From: Stramonita haemastoma
Lineage: Eukaryota > Mollusca > Gastropoda > Neogastropoda > Muricidae
Assembly: GCA_030674155.1 (NCBI GenBank)
Contig: CM060344.1
Coordinates: forward strand, 35,559,331-35,579,330
Length of the DNA stretch: 20,000 nt
Direction of reading: 5' to 3'
The notes under the pieces were generated by a model, which made no database searches, was not told the DNA's origin, and saw nothing but the letters and a program-made list of their open reading frames with translations. How positions within the stretch are numbered: position 1 is the first letter of the stretch; each line of letters opens with the position of its first letter. Positions 10,826 to 18,608 of this stretch are shown here, one piece after another. Made by a program: the position numbers and the translations under genes.

Positions 10826-11198
10826 TTAACCCTCTGAGTCCCAATCCAGGATTTGCCAGGATTGAATAATTACCCCCCCCCCCCCACCCTAAATCCAGAT
10901 CCGGATTTACCGGGATTGAATAATTATCCCCCCCCTAAGTCCGATCGGGGATTTGCTGGGATTTACACACAGTAGATTTCCATCACGCTGTGACCATCAC
11001 TAATTGCTACCACATGTCAAAGCTCTATCAGGCCAGAAGGAGAAAACCCTGCTGAGTGTCTGGAAGTAATTATAGCTGCTGGTATGTACTTAGAAGGAGG
11101 AAAAGGCGAGGGAGCATGTGTGCCTGACCTGATTTTGTGACAGAATGCGAAATCTAGAGGCAGTTTGTGTTCAGAGACACCGAATGCAAGAGGGTTAA
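10826..11198. mobile_element. TTAA-flanked MITE, copy 1
   Basis: TTAA-CCCTCTGAGTCC at the left and GAATGCAAGAGGG-TTAA at the right give a short terminal inverted repeat (CCCTCT) with TTAA duplications. The interior is about 85-90 percent alike by eye to the element at 13248. Its left third holds three tandem versions of a CCGGGATTTGCCGGGATT-type unit separated by C-tracts. No coding capacity is seen. The ends suggest a piggyBac-mobilised MITE. Confidence 0.75.
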
Positions 11199-11925
11199 AG
11201 ATAGGGACTGAGATTTTTTTTCTTTCTTCTAAATGATTAGTTTTACTTTAGGAGGTTAAAAAAACTTTTTTTGTATACGGAATCCAGTCTTTTGGAGCAA
11301 AACAGAACAAAACAAAACCCAACTCTTACTTAAACACGTACTAAGTTTTTGTGTAGTTGGTAACATAAATAATATATCATCTATGTATTATCTTTTTAGC
11401 TCAAACGTAACAAAAATCCCCAGCCCCAAACCAAACTACCGCCTGAATTTTCCCTTCCATCCCTTGAATAGTTAGTGTTAAAACTTCAAAGCCACGAAGC
11501 CAGCGCATTTAATGAGCATCAAATCAATCAACTGTACAACGGTTCTGAGCAGAATATCACAAATACAGCAATTCACCTTGTCCACAAATGGCCAGACTGT
11601 AAAACAGGAGAAATAATAATATACATGAGGACATCCAATGAAAACATAAAAGCAGATCAAATTGGAACACTTCTCCACGCAGAACACTACTGACTATTCG
11701 ATGTATAACGGTCAAAAAGAGGACTATCTGTTCCTTGCTCGGGTAGGATCAGTCCGTTCATTAAACTAAGGTGCAAATGCAGGTTTCCATGACAATGACT
11801 TAGAATTTTCCGTTTTTCATGATGCAAGTATGAACACAGACCCACATGCAGGCAAACAGGCAGGCAAAACATGCACACACACACTCATGCGTGTACACAT
11901 GCGCACGCACACACACACATCATCA
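11199..11925. other. Non-coding stretch without recognised features
   Basis: Plus-strand frame 11475-11693 and minus frame 11687-11478 overlap and neither has domains or splice sites. A CAGGCAAACAGGCAGGCA motif and a short CA tract lie at the right. Confidence 0.5.
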
Positions 11926-12203
11926 TGGAGTTATCATCAGTGCTGACTCCACTCTCCCCAAAAGTCCTTCGGATGAGACTTTAAACCGAGGCCCCTTGTG
12001 CGAACGCACGCAGAACATCTTGCGCACACGTTAAATCCTGTTCCGCTTTTCGTAAGAGTAGGCCATCGAGTGCTGGTGGGAACAGATGACAATATTTACA
12101 AAACTGCATACACACGGGGACCGGATGAAAAAAAGCACATGATTGCTTATTCTGTTATCCTCGATATAAAAGAATAAATAAATAAATAAATAAAATAAAT
12201 AAA
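11926..12203 (+). mobile_element. Dispersed retroposon family, copy F3
   Basis: It aligns with the copy at 4762-5066 from GAGTTATCATCAGTGCTGACTCC to GATATAAAAGAATAAATAAA, with an (AAAT)n tail. It is 5'-truncated relative to the likely full element, as its left edge abuts a CA-rich tract and CATCATCATG. Confidence 0.75.
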
Positions 12204-12308
12204 TCATTACTAAATCAAGTGAGATATATACCTGTGCCTAAGTTCTGTTTTTAAGTAGGAATAGAGATCTATAAAAACAAAGAGCATATATATCACCACT
12301 TTACTGTA

Positions 12309-12598
12309 GCCCCTAACTTTACACTTAACATACTGATGACTTATTTGACTTAACGTATAACATCCCTACAGCCCCTAACTTTACACTGAACAATGATGAC
12401 TTATTGACTTAACGTATAACATCCCTACTGCCCCTAACTTTACACTAAACAACGATGACTTATTGACTTAATGTAACACCTCCCTACTGCCCCTAACTTT
12501 ACACTGAACAACGATGACTTATTGACTTAATGTAACACCTCCCTACTGCCCCTAACTTTACACTGAACAACGATGACTTATTGACTCAATGCAACACC
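12309..12598. repeat. Minisatellite, five units of 59-62 bp
   Basis: Units start GCCCCTAACTTTACAC at 12309, 12371, 12430, 12489 and 12548. Units 3-5 are nearly identical and unit 1 is the most diverged, with 62 bp. The steps are 62, 59, 59 and 59 bp. Confidence 0.92.
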
Positions 12599-12989
12599 AC
12601 ACATCAAAACCAATCAAAAATGAAAACAGTGAACAAAAAAAAACCATAACGATAATCACAACGAAATCAACTGAAAGACATGATAAAACATGACAGATTC
12701 TTAGTCAGCACACCAAGACAAGTTCTAAGCCAGTCAGCTGTTTCCATATTATTATTCCCCCTTTCTGCAGCAGACAACACCAGAGTCTGAACAAGACAAC
12801 ATGGCCATAGACCACTGTTGGCCGCTCAACTGCTGTCTCTAGAAAACACTTCAAATCATTTTTGTCGGCAATTTTATGAACGAAGGGATTCCATCTGTTA
12901 CTTAGAATATCGCCTTGTTTGAAAGATTTTTGGTAAGTTTAAAAACCAGAGGATATGGCGGTGGATTGTGAGGGCTTCTTGAATTTCAG

Positions 12990-13100
12990 TTTATTTTCTT
13001 ATTCTATTATTTTCAAGGATAATGGAATAAGCACTCATGCATTTTTTCTTTTTTACATCCAGTGTCCATGTAGTTGTGTAAATTTCATCAACCATTCCCA
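12990..13100 (-). mobile_element. Dispersed retroposon family, fragment R2
   Basis: Reverse-oriented 3' end with AAGGATAATGGAATAAGCAC, TTACATCCAGTGTCCATG and GTAAATTTCATC. More diverged than the fragment at 17505. Confidence 0.6.
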
Positions 13101-13243
13101 GTTTAAGAAAACTAGCACTCCTTTGTGTGTGTTTTTTTTTTTAAACCAAGTATGGCAAGAAAACAAAAATTTAAAAACATGAACTTGTTTTCCATACACA
13201 TGTTTGGGATTTTGTTTGGTTGGGGTGTTTTGGTGTTTATCTT

Positions 13244-13556
13244 TTAACCCTCTTAGTCCCGAACCGGGATTTGCCGGGATTGAATAATTGCCCCCCTTGA
13301 TCCTGAACTGGGATTTGCTGGGATTTACACACAGTAGATATCCATCAAGTTCTGACTATCACTAATTGCTACCACATGCCAAAGCTCTATCAGGCTAGAG
13401 GTAAAACCTGCTGAGAGTCTGGAAGTAATCATAGCTGCTGGTATGTACTTAGAAGGAGGAAAAGGCAGCGAGCATGTGTGCCTGACTGATTTCCATGATG
13501 GAATGCAAAATCTAGGGGCAGTTTGTGTTCAGAGAATCCGAATGCAAGAGGGTTAA
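13244..13556. mobile_element. TTAA-flanked MITE, copy 2
   Basis: TTAA-CCCTCTTAGTCC at the left and GCAAGAGGG-TTAA at the right flank a 305 bp interior that matches copy 1 at 10830 almost throughout, in the same orientation. It has two rather than three of the internal GGGATT-rich units, which explains most of the length difference. No ORF of note. Confidence 0.77.
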
Positions 13557-13987
13557 ACAAAAAGTAGGACCAGGCAACGTGTTTAATAAGGATATTCAGT
13601 ATCTAAGGCTTTGACCAAGGCAAAAATATATCAACACTTTTTTTTTTTTAAAGACAAGAAAATCTGGCACAATATTCATTATCCATTTCTCAAAGACACA
13701 GGACCTGTACAATCATAAAGAATGGCTTTTTGTCTGTCATAGATCTGAAATATTATGTACACACACACACCACACGAGTTATGGCTCCGTATGAAACAAA
13801 AATCACAATCAAAATCTCCTGAATGAATTAAGCATCTTCTTCAAAGGTTTTTTTTTTTCATTAAAAAAAAAAGAGGAAAAAAATCAGTCAAACAGACAGA
13901 TGATGGTAAACCACCATCAAAGTTAGTCTCTTTCAGCGTTTAGAAACCATGTAAGCGCAAAAAACATTCTTTCATTCTCTCTCTTTC

Positions 13988-14143
13988 ACAAACACACTTA
14001 CATTTGTGCATTCTTGAGTACATTCAAAATCACTCTCTCTCTCTCTCTCTCTCATACACACTTACAAACTCAAAATAGCTCTGCTCTCTCTCTCACATAC
14101 ACACACACATTTGTGCACTCTTGTGTACTCAAAATAACTCTGC

Positions 14144-14176
<33 letters not shown>

Positions 14177-14283
14177 TACACACTTACATTTGTGCACTCT
14201 TGCGTACTCAAAAAAGCTCTGCTTTCTCTCATACACACTTACATTTGTGAATTCTTGAGTACATTCAAAATCACTGCTTGCTG
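13988..14283. repeat. Minisatellite of about 70 bp units mixed with CT and CA tracts
   Basis: Five units share CACTTACATTTGTGCA, TCTTG(A/T/C)GTAC(A)TC and AAAAT(A/C)(A/G)CTCTGCTCTCTC. The first and last units share the variant GAGTACATTCAAAATCACT, so the array is bounded by its own edge variant. Confidence 0.8.
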
Positions 14284-14297
14284 TCTCTCTCTCTCTG

Positions 14298-14298
<1 letters not shown>

Positions 14299-14330
<32 letters not shown>

Positions 14331-14339
14331 CCCCCCCCC
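14299..14339. repeat. polyC tract
   Basis: Forty C with a single G at 14330, directly after a CT microsatellite. Confidence 0.92.
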
Positions 14340-14642
14340 TGTATCTATGAGCAAAGAGAAGTCTGTACAAAGGATTGCATAAAAGTCTACACACCCTTAC
14401 AATGGTATCATGCCATCACTTTGATTTTCTTGCAGTCTAGCTATGTACACACCACCACAGAAGAACAATATACACACACATATACATATATATATTTACA
14501 TACATGATATTGTACACACCCATATTCATACGTCAAATAATTGCTGTTGATTCGGAAACACACAAAATGTATATAGATCTGCTGTTCGACAAAAATCCAC
14601 AGAAGTGATTAATTCAGGACAAAATTTAATTACCATGCAAGG

Positions 14643-14671
<29 letters not shown>
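14643..14671. repeat. polyA tract
   Basis: Twenty-nine consecutive A, preceded by GCAAGG. It might be a retroposon tail, but I see no element on either side. Confidence 0.9.
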
Positions 14672-14679
<8 letters not shown>

Positions 14680-15539
14680 TTACCTACATACATAAAGGTG
14701 AGAAGAAGGCTTATCTGTAATTCATCAATAACAATATCCGCAATTTTATCCAAAATTTTCAAAAAACTGATTAAAAAAGCCATAGCTGAAAAAAAAAAAG
14801 ATTACTTAACTTTCCCAACCTAAAAAATATATATATATATATAAAAGAGGAATAAGAAGAAACAAAATAAAACTATATAAGAAGTAATTAAAAAATTTTA
14901 AAAAATTCAAAGGATTCATCCCCCCCCCCAAAAAAAAACAAAATTGATATTTAGTTTTTTGACAAAGCAAAGCCGTACTTACTACCCACACACGCAATCA
15001 CGACACAAGTTTGCACCAGTTTATCTCCCATGACATGACAAAAGAAAAAAAGCACCTGAGAAAGATTGACACACACAGTCCTGAAACTGTCGCAGACCAC
15101 GAGAACGACAATAACTCTGTACACCTTATCACCATAACTCAAACCGTACCATTACACCGAACATCCCCTCCCCCCCCTCCCCAAGCCAATTCACCTCAAA
15201 TCCAATCTAGAAAAACACAAGTCCAAAAACAAATTTCTTACTTTTTCAATCTTTGTTTAAAAAATGCAAGTCATCTGAAATACGAGGCACCATTCATTTT
15301 ATTTTTAAGATTTTGTCTGTGGTGTTACTTATTTACAATTCGCAGGTGTGTCTCGATTTAGAAACACGACGCTGCATGACAGGGCTCTGATCGCATGGGA
15401 GATAATCTACTTACGCCCCTTCAAATACATAAATCAAAATTTTTTTTGTTGTTGTCAGTTTTTGTCTATGCGGGCCTGTTTCTCTAACGATATCCTTTAA
15501 TTCCTTCAGCTGAGAGTAAAGATCTGGTGGTGAAGTAAC

Positions 15540-15665
15540 ATGGTGGAATATGATGGTTTAAGTGACATGTTGGAAAATGATGGTTTAGAGTTCTGCACTG
15601 TGAGGCAGAAGAAGATGTCAGTTGATGAAGTCAATGCTGATGATACTTCGTTTCTCACATTTTGA
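15540..15665 (+). CDS. Small acidic ORF, 41 residues, doubtful
   Basis: ATG at 15540 opens MVEYDGLSDMLENDGLEF and ends TFLTF-like sequence before TGA at 15663-15665. It is acidic (many D and E). A 21-25 bp direct repeat (ATGGTGGAATATGATGG / ATGTTGGAAAATGATGG) builds its first half. It lies antisense to the presumed 3' flank of the C-clamp gene. No start context or expression evidence is visible, so chance is the leading explanation. Confidence 0.12.
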   Translation: MVEYDGLSDMLENDGLEFCTVRQKKMSVDEVNADDTSFLTF

Positions 15666-16445
15666 GCTTTAAGTCAATTCACAGGTAATACTATACAAAT
15701 TGCTACTTTACACTTATCTTGATTTTATCACACACATTTTCGGTTTTATCATACACACTCAAGACGAAAATGTTTGGTTTTTATACACACTCAAGATGAA
15801 CTTTGTGTGTTGTTGTTTTAAAAAAAAAGATCTTGATTCAATGATGTCGCAGGTGAATTATGTATTACGTTTATATGACAAAAATGTCAAGATCGATTCT
15901 TTACATATTAACAACAAAAATCTTGAAATTCACCAAAAACAAAACCACCTGTTATTTGGTCATATTTATCTACAATATCAAGCTATACAGTTGTAAAATT
16001 TCATTAAAAAAAAAACCCCATTATTTTACAAAAGTCTTTTTGCTAAAACGCTTGGCACATCTTTAAAAAGCATGCATATCATCAAATAAAAAAAAAAAGT
16101 ACAATGTAATCTTTCAGATATCCAACCCTTCTTCTGCTTTATTAGGAAACTAAAACCAAAAAAACAACAATCCATAAAAAAAAATTCCACAACTGCCATA
16201 AAATCTGTTTTTTCCCCTAACATTGTTTCTTATATTTTCTGTGCATACTTTTTCAGTTTCTTTGGTTTATCCAAAACCCGGAATCAAAAACCAAGTTTTC
16301 ACACTTTTTTTTTTTTACAAATGGCTGGCTGGTTGGTTCGCATACTGGAGAGAAAAAAAGGAATAACCCAAACAACTCCCCCACCCTCCACCATCATCCC
16401 CCCTCCCCCACCCCCCAAATCCAAACTGTCACATCTCCTCCGCGG

Positions 16446-16505
16446 CTTCAGTCCAGGAATCGCTGCAGGCTGTTTTCCACTTGCCATCCCATACACTTTG
16501 CAACC
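16446..16505 (-). pseudogene. Partial C-clamp exon copy C (internal deletion)
   Basis: On the minus strand it reads CKVYGM and then jumps, through a deletion of about 28 bp, into the KWKxAC end of the clamp out of frame. Flanks shared with copies A and B (the AACCCTCCATCTCCAC spacer and the CTGTCACATC segment) show it belongs to the same tandem array. Non-functional as coding sequence. Confidence 0.6.
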
Positions 16506-16571
16506 CTCCATCTCCACCCACACCCCCCACCCCACCCCCCAACAAATCCAAACTGTCACATCCTCCTCTGG

Positions 16572-16682
16572 TTTTCAATCCAGAAAATCGAGTGCATCAG
16601 TCCAGAATCGGGTGCAGCTTTCTTCCATTTGCACTGGGGGCACCACTGGTCTCGGTTGTCCATGCCGTACACTTTGCAAACC
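16572..16682 (-). pseudogene. Partial C-clamp exon copy B (frameshifted)
   Basis: On the minus strand this copy reads [21 protein letters not shown] and then loses the frame through a single-base deletion in the GCC-TGC codon pair. It keeps three of the four clamp cysteines in frame and shares the CPQC variant with copy A. One arginine codon after the first cysteine is gone. Its tail is duplicated: two versions of the stop-proximal segment occur about 22 bp apart, with TCA at 16575 and 16597. It is degenerate and probably not coding. Confidence 0.65.
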
Positions 16683-16771
16683 CTCCATCTCCACACCCAC
16701 AGACCCCCCTACATCCCCCCCCCTCAACCCACCCCCCAAAATCCAAACTGTCACATCATCCTCGCTTCACT

Positions 16772-16834
16772 TCAGTCCAGGAATCGAGTGCAGGCTTTCT
16801 TCCATTTGCACTGGGGGCACCACTGGTTCTCGCA
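16772..16834 (-). pseudogene. Partial C-clamp exon copy A (reading frame kept)
   Basis: This is the nearest downstream copy of the C-clamp exon end, with its stop 158 bp from the true stop. On the minus strand it reads [17 protein letters not shown] and TGA (16825-16772). Against the real exon most differences are third-position changes, and one residue differs (T to P between the last cysteine pair). The upstream half of the clamp, with the first cysteine, is missing or scrambled. It is preceded by TTTTATCTCTGCAG, which could act as a 3' splice site. It may be a relic or an alternative terminal exon. The clamp is incomplete, so independent DNA binding is unlikely. Confidence 0.7.
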
Positions 16835-16929
16835 TACTGCAGAGATAAAACAACTCCACAACCCTCCACCCACCCCCCCCCCACTCCCTCCACCATCATC
16901 ATCCCCCAAAACCTGTCACATCCTCCGTT

Positions 16930-17163
16930 TCAATCCAGGAATCGGGTGCAGGCCTTCTTCCACTTGCACTGGGTGCACCACTGGTCGCGGTTGTCCATGC
17001 CGTACACCTTGCGGCATTTCCTCACCTCGCTGCGCGGTTTGCGGTGCGGCCCCGACGTCTTCAGGGGCGACATGGACAGCATGTGCGACTTGGGCGACTG
17101 CGCCTGGTGCTGCTGCAGCCGCTCCTGGGGCGTCGGCTTGGAGGAGCGGTGTGGGGGGGATAC
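16930..17163 (-). CDS. Terminal coding exon of a ZNF704/ZNF395/SLC2A4RG-like C-clamp protein
   Basis: Read on the minus strand, a pyrimidine tract ending CTGTACAG gives a 3' splice site with AG at 17165-17164. The exon is open for 77 codons to a TGA at 16932-16930. Residues 1-48 are rich in S, P, Q, K and R and look disordered. Residues 49-77 form a C-clamp with cysteines at 50, 63, 66 and 72 (C-x12-C-x2-C-x5-C), the core [15 protein letters not shown], and the ending [11 protein letters not shown]. From family knowledge, this basic zinc-binding module contacts GC-rich DNA and closes ZNF704, ZNF395/PBF, SLC2A4RG and insect Glut4EF, so the product is probably a nuclear sequence-specific DNA-binding regulator. 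The exon is much more GC- and CpG-rich than its flanks. It starts in phase 0, matching the phase-0 donor of the exon at 17987. Which paralogue this is cannot be decided here. Large plus-strand ORFs over this region are antisense shadows. Confidence 0.88.
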   Translation of the reverse strand, partial: VSPPHRSSKPTPQERLQQHQAQSPKSHMLSMSPLKTSGPHRKPRSEVRKCRKVYGMDNRDQWCTQCKWKKACTRFLD

Positions 17164-17209
17164 CTGTACAGGGAGAGGGGGGGGGGGGGGGGGGTGAAAT
17201 TTAGGTGGG

Positions 17210-17495
17210 GGTATTTTTTTTTTGTGATGGTTTGTGGTGTTGGTTGTGTGTGTGGTGTGTGGGGGGGGGGGGGGGGGGGGGGGGGGGGTGTTGGGTGTGT
17301 GTGTGGGTGAGGGGAGAAGTGAGTGTATGGGGGGGGGGAGAATGATTTTGTGATGGTGGTGGTGGTTGTTGTTTGGTGTGTGTGTGGTGTGGTTGTGAGG
17401 GTGAGGAGAGAAGTGAGTGTGTGTGGAGGGGGGAAGAGAACGATTTTGTGATGGTGGTGGTTGGTGTGTGGTGAGGGGTGAGTGTGTGTGTGGTG
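17210..17495. repeat. G/T-rich minisatellite in the intron, about three units
   Basis: Three units contain TTTTGTGATGGT, GTGTGTGTGG, GTGAGGGGAGAAGTGAGTGT and a G-run. The polyG at 17261-17288 lies within the first unit. Confidence 0.65.
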
Positions 17496-17504
17496 TGTGT
17501 GTGT

Positions 17505-17600
17505 TTATTTATTTATTTATTATTCTTTTATATCGAGGATAATGGAATAAGCACTCATGTGCTTTTCTATGTCCAGTCCCAATGTGTATGCAGTTTTAGG
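17505..17600 (-). mobile_element. Dispersed retroposon family, fragment R3 in the intron
   Basis: A reverse-oriented tail (TTTATTTATTTATTATTC) and 3' end (TATATCGAGGATAATGGAAT, CATGTCC-like and GTATGCAGTTTT) of the dispersed family. It sits inside the C-clamp gene intron, in the same orientation as that gene. Confidence 0.65.
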
Positions 17601-17604
17601 TAGG

Positions 17605-17605
17605 T

Positions 17606-17641
<36 letters not shown>

Positions 17642-17728
17642 GTGTGTGTGTGTGTGTGTGTGGTGTGTGTATGTGTGCCTGCGTGCCTGCGTGTGTGCCT
17701 GCGTGTTGCCTGCGTGTGTGCAAGTGTA
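17605..17728. repeat. GT microsatellite with a GCCTGCGT minisatellite end (intronic)
   Basis: GT repeats to about 17690, then four or five copies of a GTGCCTGC(GT) motif up to 17720. Confidence 0.9.
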
Positions 17729-17767
17729 CATTCAAATTTGCTAAAACTATTTATTATTTACTATTAT

Positions 17768-17967
17768 ACACACACACAAACTACATATACACACCCACCC
17801 ATACACACACACACACTTACACACACACACACACACGCACCCACACACAACCCCCCCCAAACCTAGACACACAACCTACAACCCCCCCCTCTACCCCCCC
17901 CCCCCCCCACACATACACACAACCCCCCCCCCACACACAACCCCCCCCCCCTCACCCCCCCCCCCCC
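17768..17967. repeat. CA microsatellite passing into C-tracts (intronic)
   Basis: CA repeats at 17768-17850, then at least five runs of 7-15 C separated by ACACA, TCTA or TCA. In the gene's RNA sense this is a block of G-runs next to the 5' splice site. Confidence 0.92.
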
Positions 17968-17986
17968 AACACACACAGAGTCTCAC

Positions 17987-18157
17987 CAGAGCCCCGGCAG
18001 CCGGGCCCTGAATCTGCCAGGACAGCGAGCGTTTGATCTGCCCCTCAGGAATGGTGATGGGGATGGAGGTGGTGGCCCCTGACAGCCCAAAGCTGCCACC
18101 AGAGGGCACCGACGACGAGGCCTGCGATTGGTGCGTCACCACCCTCACCTTCTCCCC
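17987..18157 (-). CDS. Penultimate coding exon of the same C-clamp gene
   Basis: On the minus strand a TG-rich tract ending GTGCAG (AG at 18159-18158) precedes a 171 bp open exon. It ends GCTCTG followed by the donor GTGAGA (GT at 17986-17985). It is phase 0 at both ends and encodes 57 residues beginning GEKVRVVTHQSQ. The middle is rich in S, G and T, and the end contains IPEGQIKRSLSWQ. I recognise no catalytic or zinc motif. The conserved-looking IKRSLSWQ stretch resembles the linker between the C2H2 finger and the C-clamp of the ZNF704/ZNF395 family, but this recollection is unverified. Evidence for a real exon is the matching phase with the downstream C-clamp exon, consensus splice sites, GC-rich codon use and sharp boundaries against low-complexity intron. 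The C2H2 finger and N-terminus must lie beyond the window. Confidence 0.8.
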
Positions 18158-18174
18158 CTGCACACACACATATA

Positions 18175-18462
18175 GCTGCCGCTGAAGTCTAGTGGTTAGG
18201 GCGTTGGACTCGTAATCTAAAGGTTGCGGGTTCGATCCCAGCTTTCGGCTATGGCGTTGTGCCCTTGGAAAAGGCACTTTACGGCTATTTTCTCACCCCA
18301 CCAGGTGTAAAAGGGGTACCAACCTTGTGTTGGGGGTTAACCCTGCGATAGACTGGCGTCCTATCCAGGGGGGAGTCTATGACTCTCAGTCGCTTAACGC
18401 CACAGAAACCGGGATAAGCACCGGCCTGATGAGCCTTAGGCTCGGGACAGACTTTAACTTTT
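18175..18462 (+). mobile_element. Full-length tRNA-derived SINE in the C-clamp gene intron
   Basis: The head is a tRNA-like sequence with an A box (TAGTGGTTAGGGC) and a B box (GGTTCGATCCC). The anticodon arm TTGGA-CTCGTAA-TCTAA gives a Thr(CGT)-like anticodon. The acceptor stem is only partly paired, so this is a SINE promoter and not a tRNA gene. The body contains the widespread TGCCCTTGGAAAAGGCAC motif and a 3' region ending GACAGACTTTAA followed by a CA tract. It lies antisense to the host gene. Confidence 0.8.
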
Positions 18463-18464
18463 TT

Positions 18465-18487
18465 CACACACACACACACACACAACA

Positions 18488-18519
<32 letters not shown>
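18465..18519. repeat. CA microsatellite at the SINE 3' end
   Basis: CA repeats with a CGCG interruption directly follow the SINE tail TTTAACTTTTTT. Confidence 0.92.
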
Positions 18520-18526
<7 letters not shown>

Positions 18527-18608
18527 GTAAGAGAACAGAATCTGAGGGTTCTCTAAAGATAATGTAGTTATGACTTTTTTGGTGCTCTTTCTCTGGTAAT
18601 CAATCATC

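Larger units (their letters stand above)
14340..16320. other. Non-coding stretch just downstream of the C-clamp array
   Basis: AT-rich with A-runs on the plus strand and a C-rich run at 15165-15182. On the minus strand it holds UGUAAAUA motifs at 14500-14493 and 15337-15330. It is the most likely 3' UTR of the C-clamp gene if transcription passes the exon-fragment array. Confidence 0.45.
16321..16930 (-). repeat. Tandem array of C-clamp exon fragments and C-rich spacers
   Basis: Stop-proximal landmarks fall at 16448, 16597, 16772 and 16930, a spacing of 149-175 bp. Each unit consists of an exon fragment, a C-rich spacer containing ACCCTCCA and CACC-rich sequence, and a CTGTCACATCCTCC segment matching the sequence just downstream of the true stop. 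A further truncated unit begins at 16321, where TTCGCATACTGGAGAG matches the edge of copy A at 16827. The unit therefore contains both exon and 3' flank, which implies local tandem duplication rather than retroposition. Confidence 0.7.
17164..17986 (-). other. Intron between the two C-clamp gene exons
   Basis: This 823 bp phase-0 intron starts GTGAGA and ends CTGTACAG on the minus strand. It is built almost wholly of repeats: C-tracts at 17882-17967 (G-tracts in the RNA), CA repeats at 17768-17850, GT repeats at 17605-17690, a minus-oriented retroposon fragment at 17505-17600, a G/T-rich minisatellite at 17210-17495, and G-tracts at 17261-17288 and 17177-17194. The run next to the acceptor is pure C in the RNA and serves as its polypyrimidine tract. 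Confidence 0.75.

Noticed and set aside
15011..15361. 116-codon plus-strand ORF
   Set aside because: It begins at a TTG rather than an ATG, has a random-looking sequence, and contains a proline run from a C-tract. No splice or domain support.
16321..17310. Four long plus-strand ORFs (up to 238 codons) across the C-clamp exon and array
   Set aside because: They read the antisense of the minus-strand exon and C-rich spacers. The zinc-module signature is only on the minus strand.
18177..18246. tRNA-Thr(CGT)-like gene
   Set aside because: The acceptor stem pairs only partly and the sequence continues directly into a SINE body, so it is a SINE promoter head.
18425..18452. Hammerhead ribozyme from the CTGATGA motif
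   Set aside because: CTGATGAGCCTTAGGCTC is followed by GGGACAG and not by the needed GAAA, and the helices do not close. It is part of the SINE tail.
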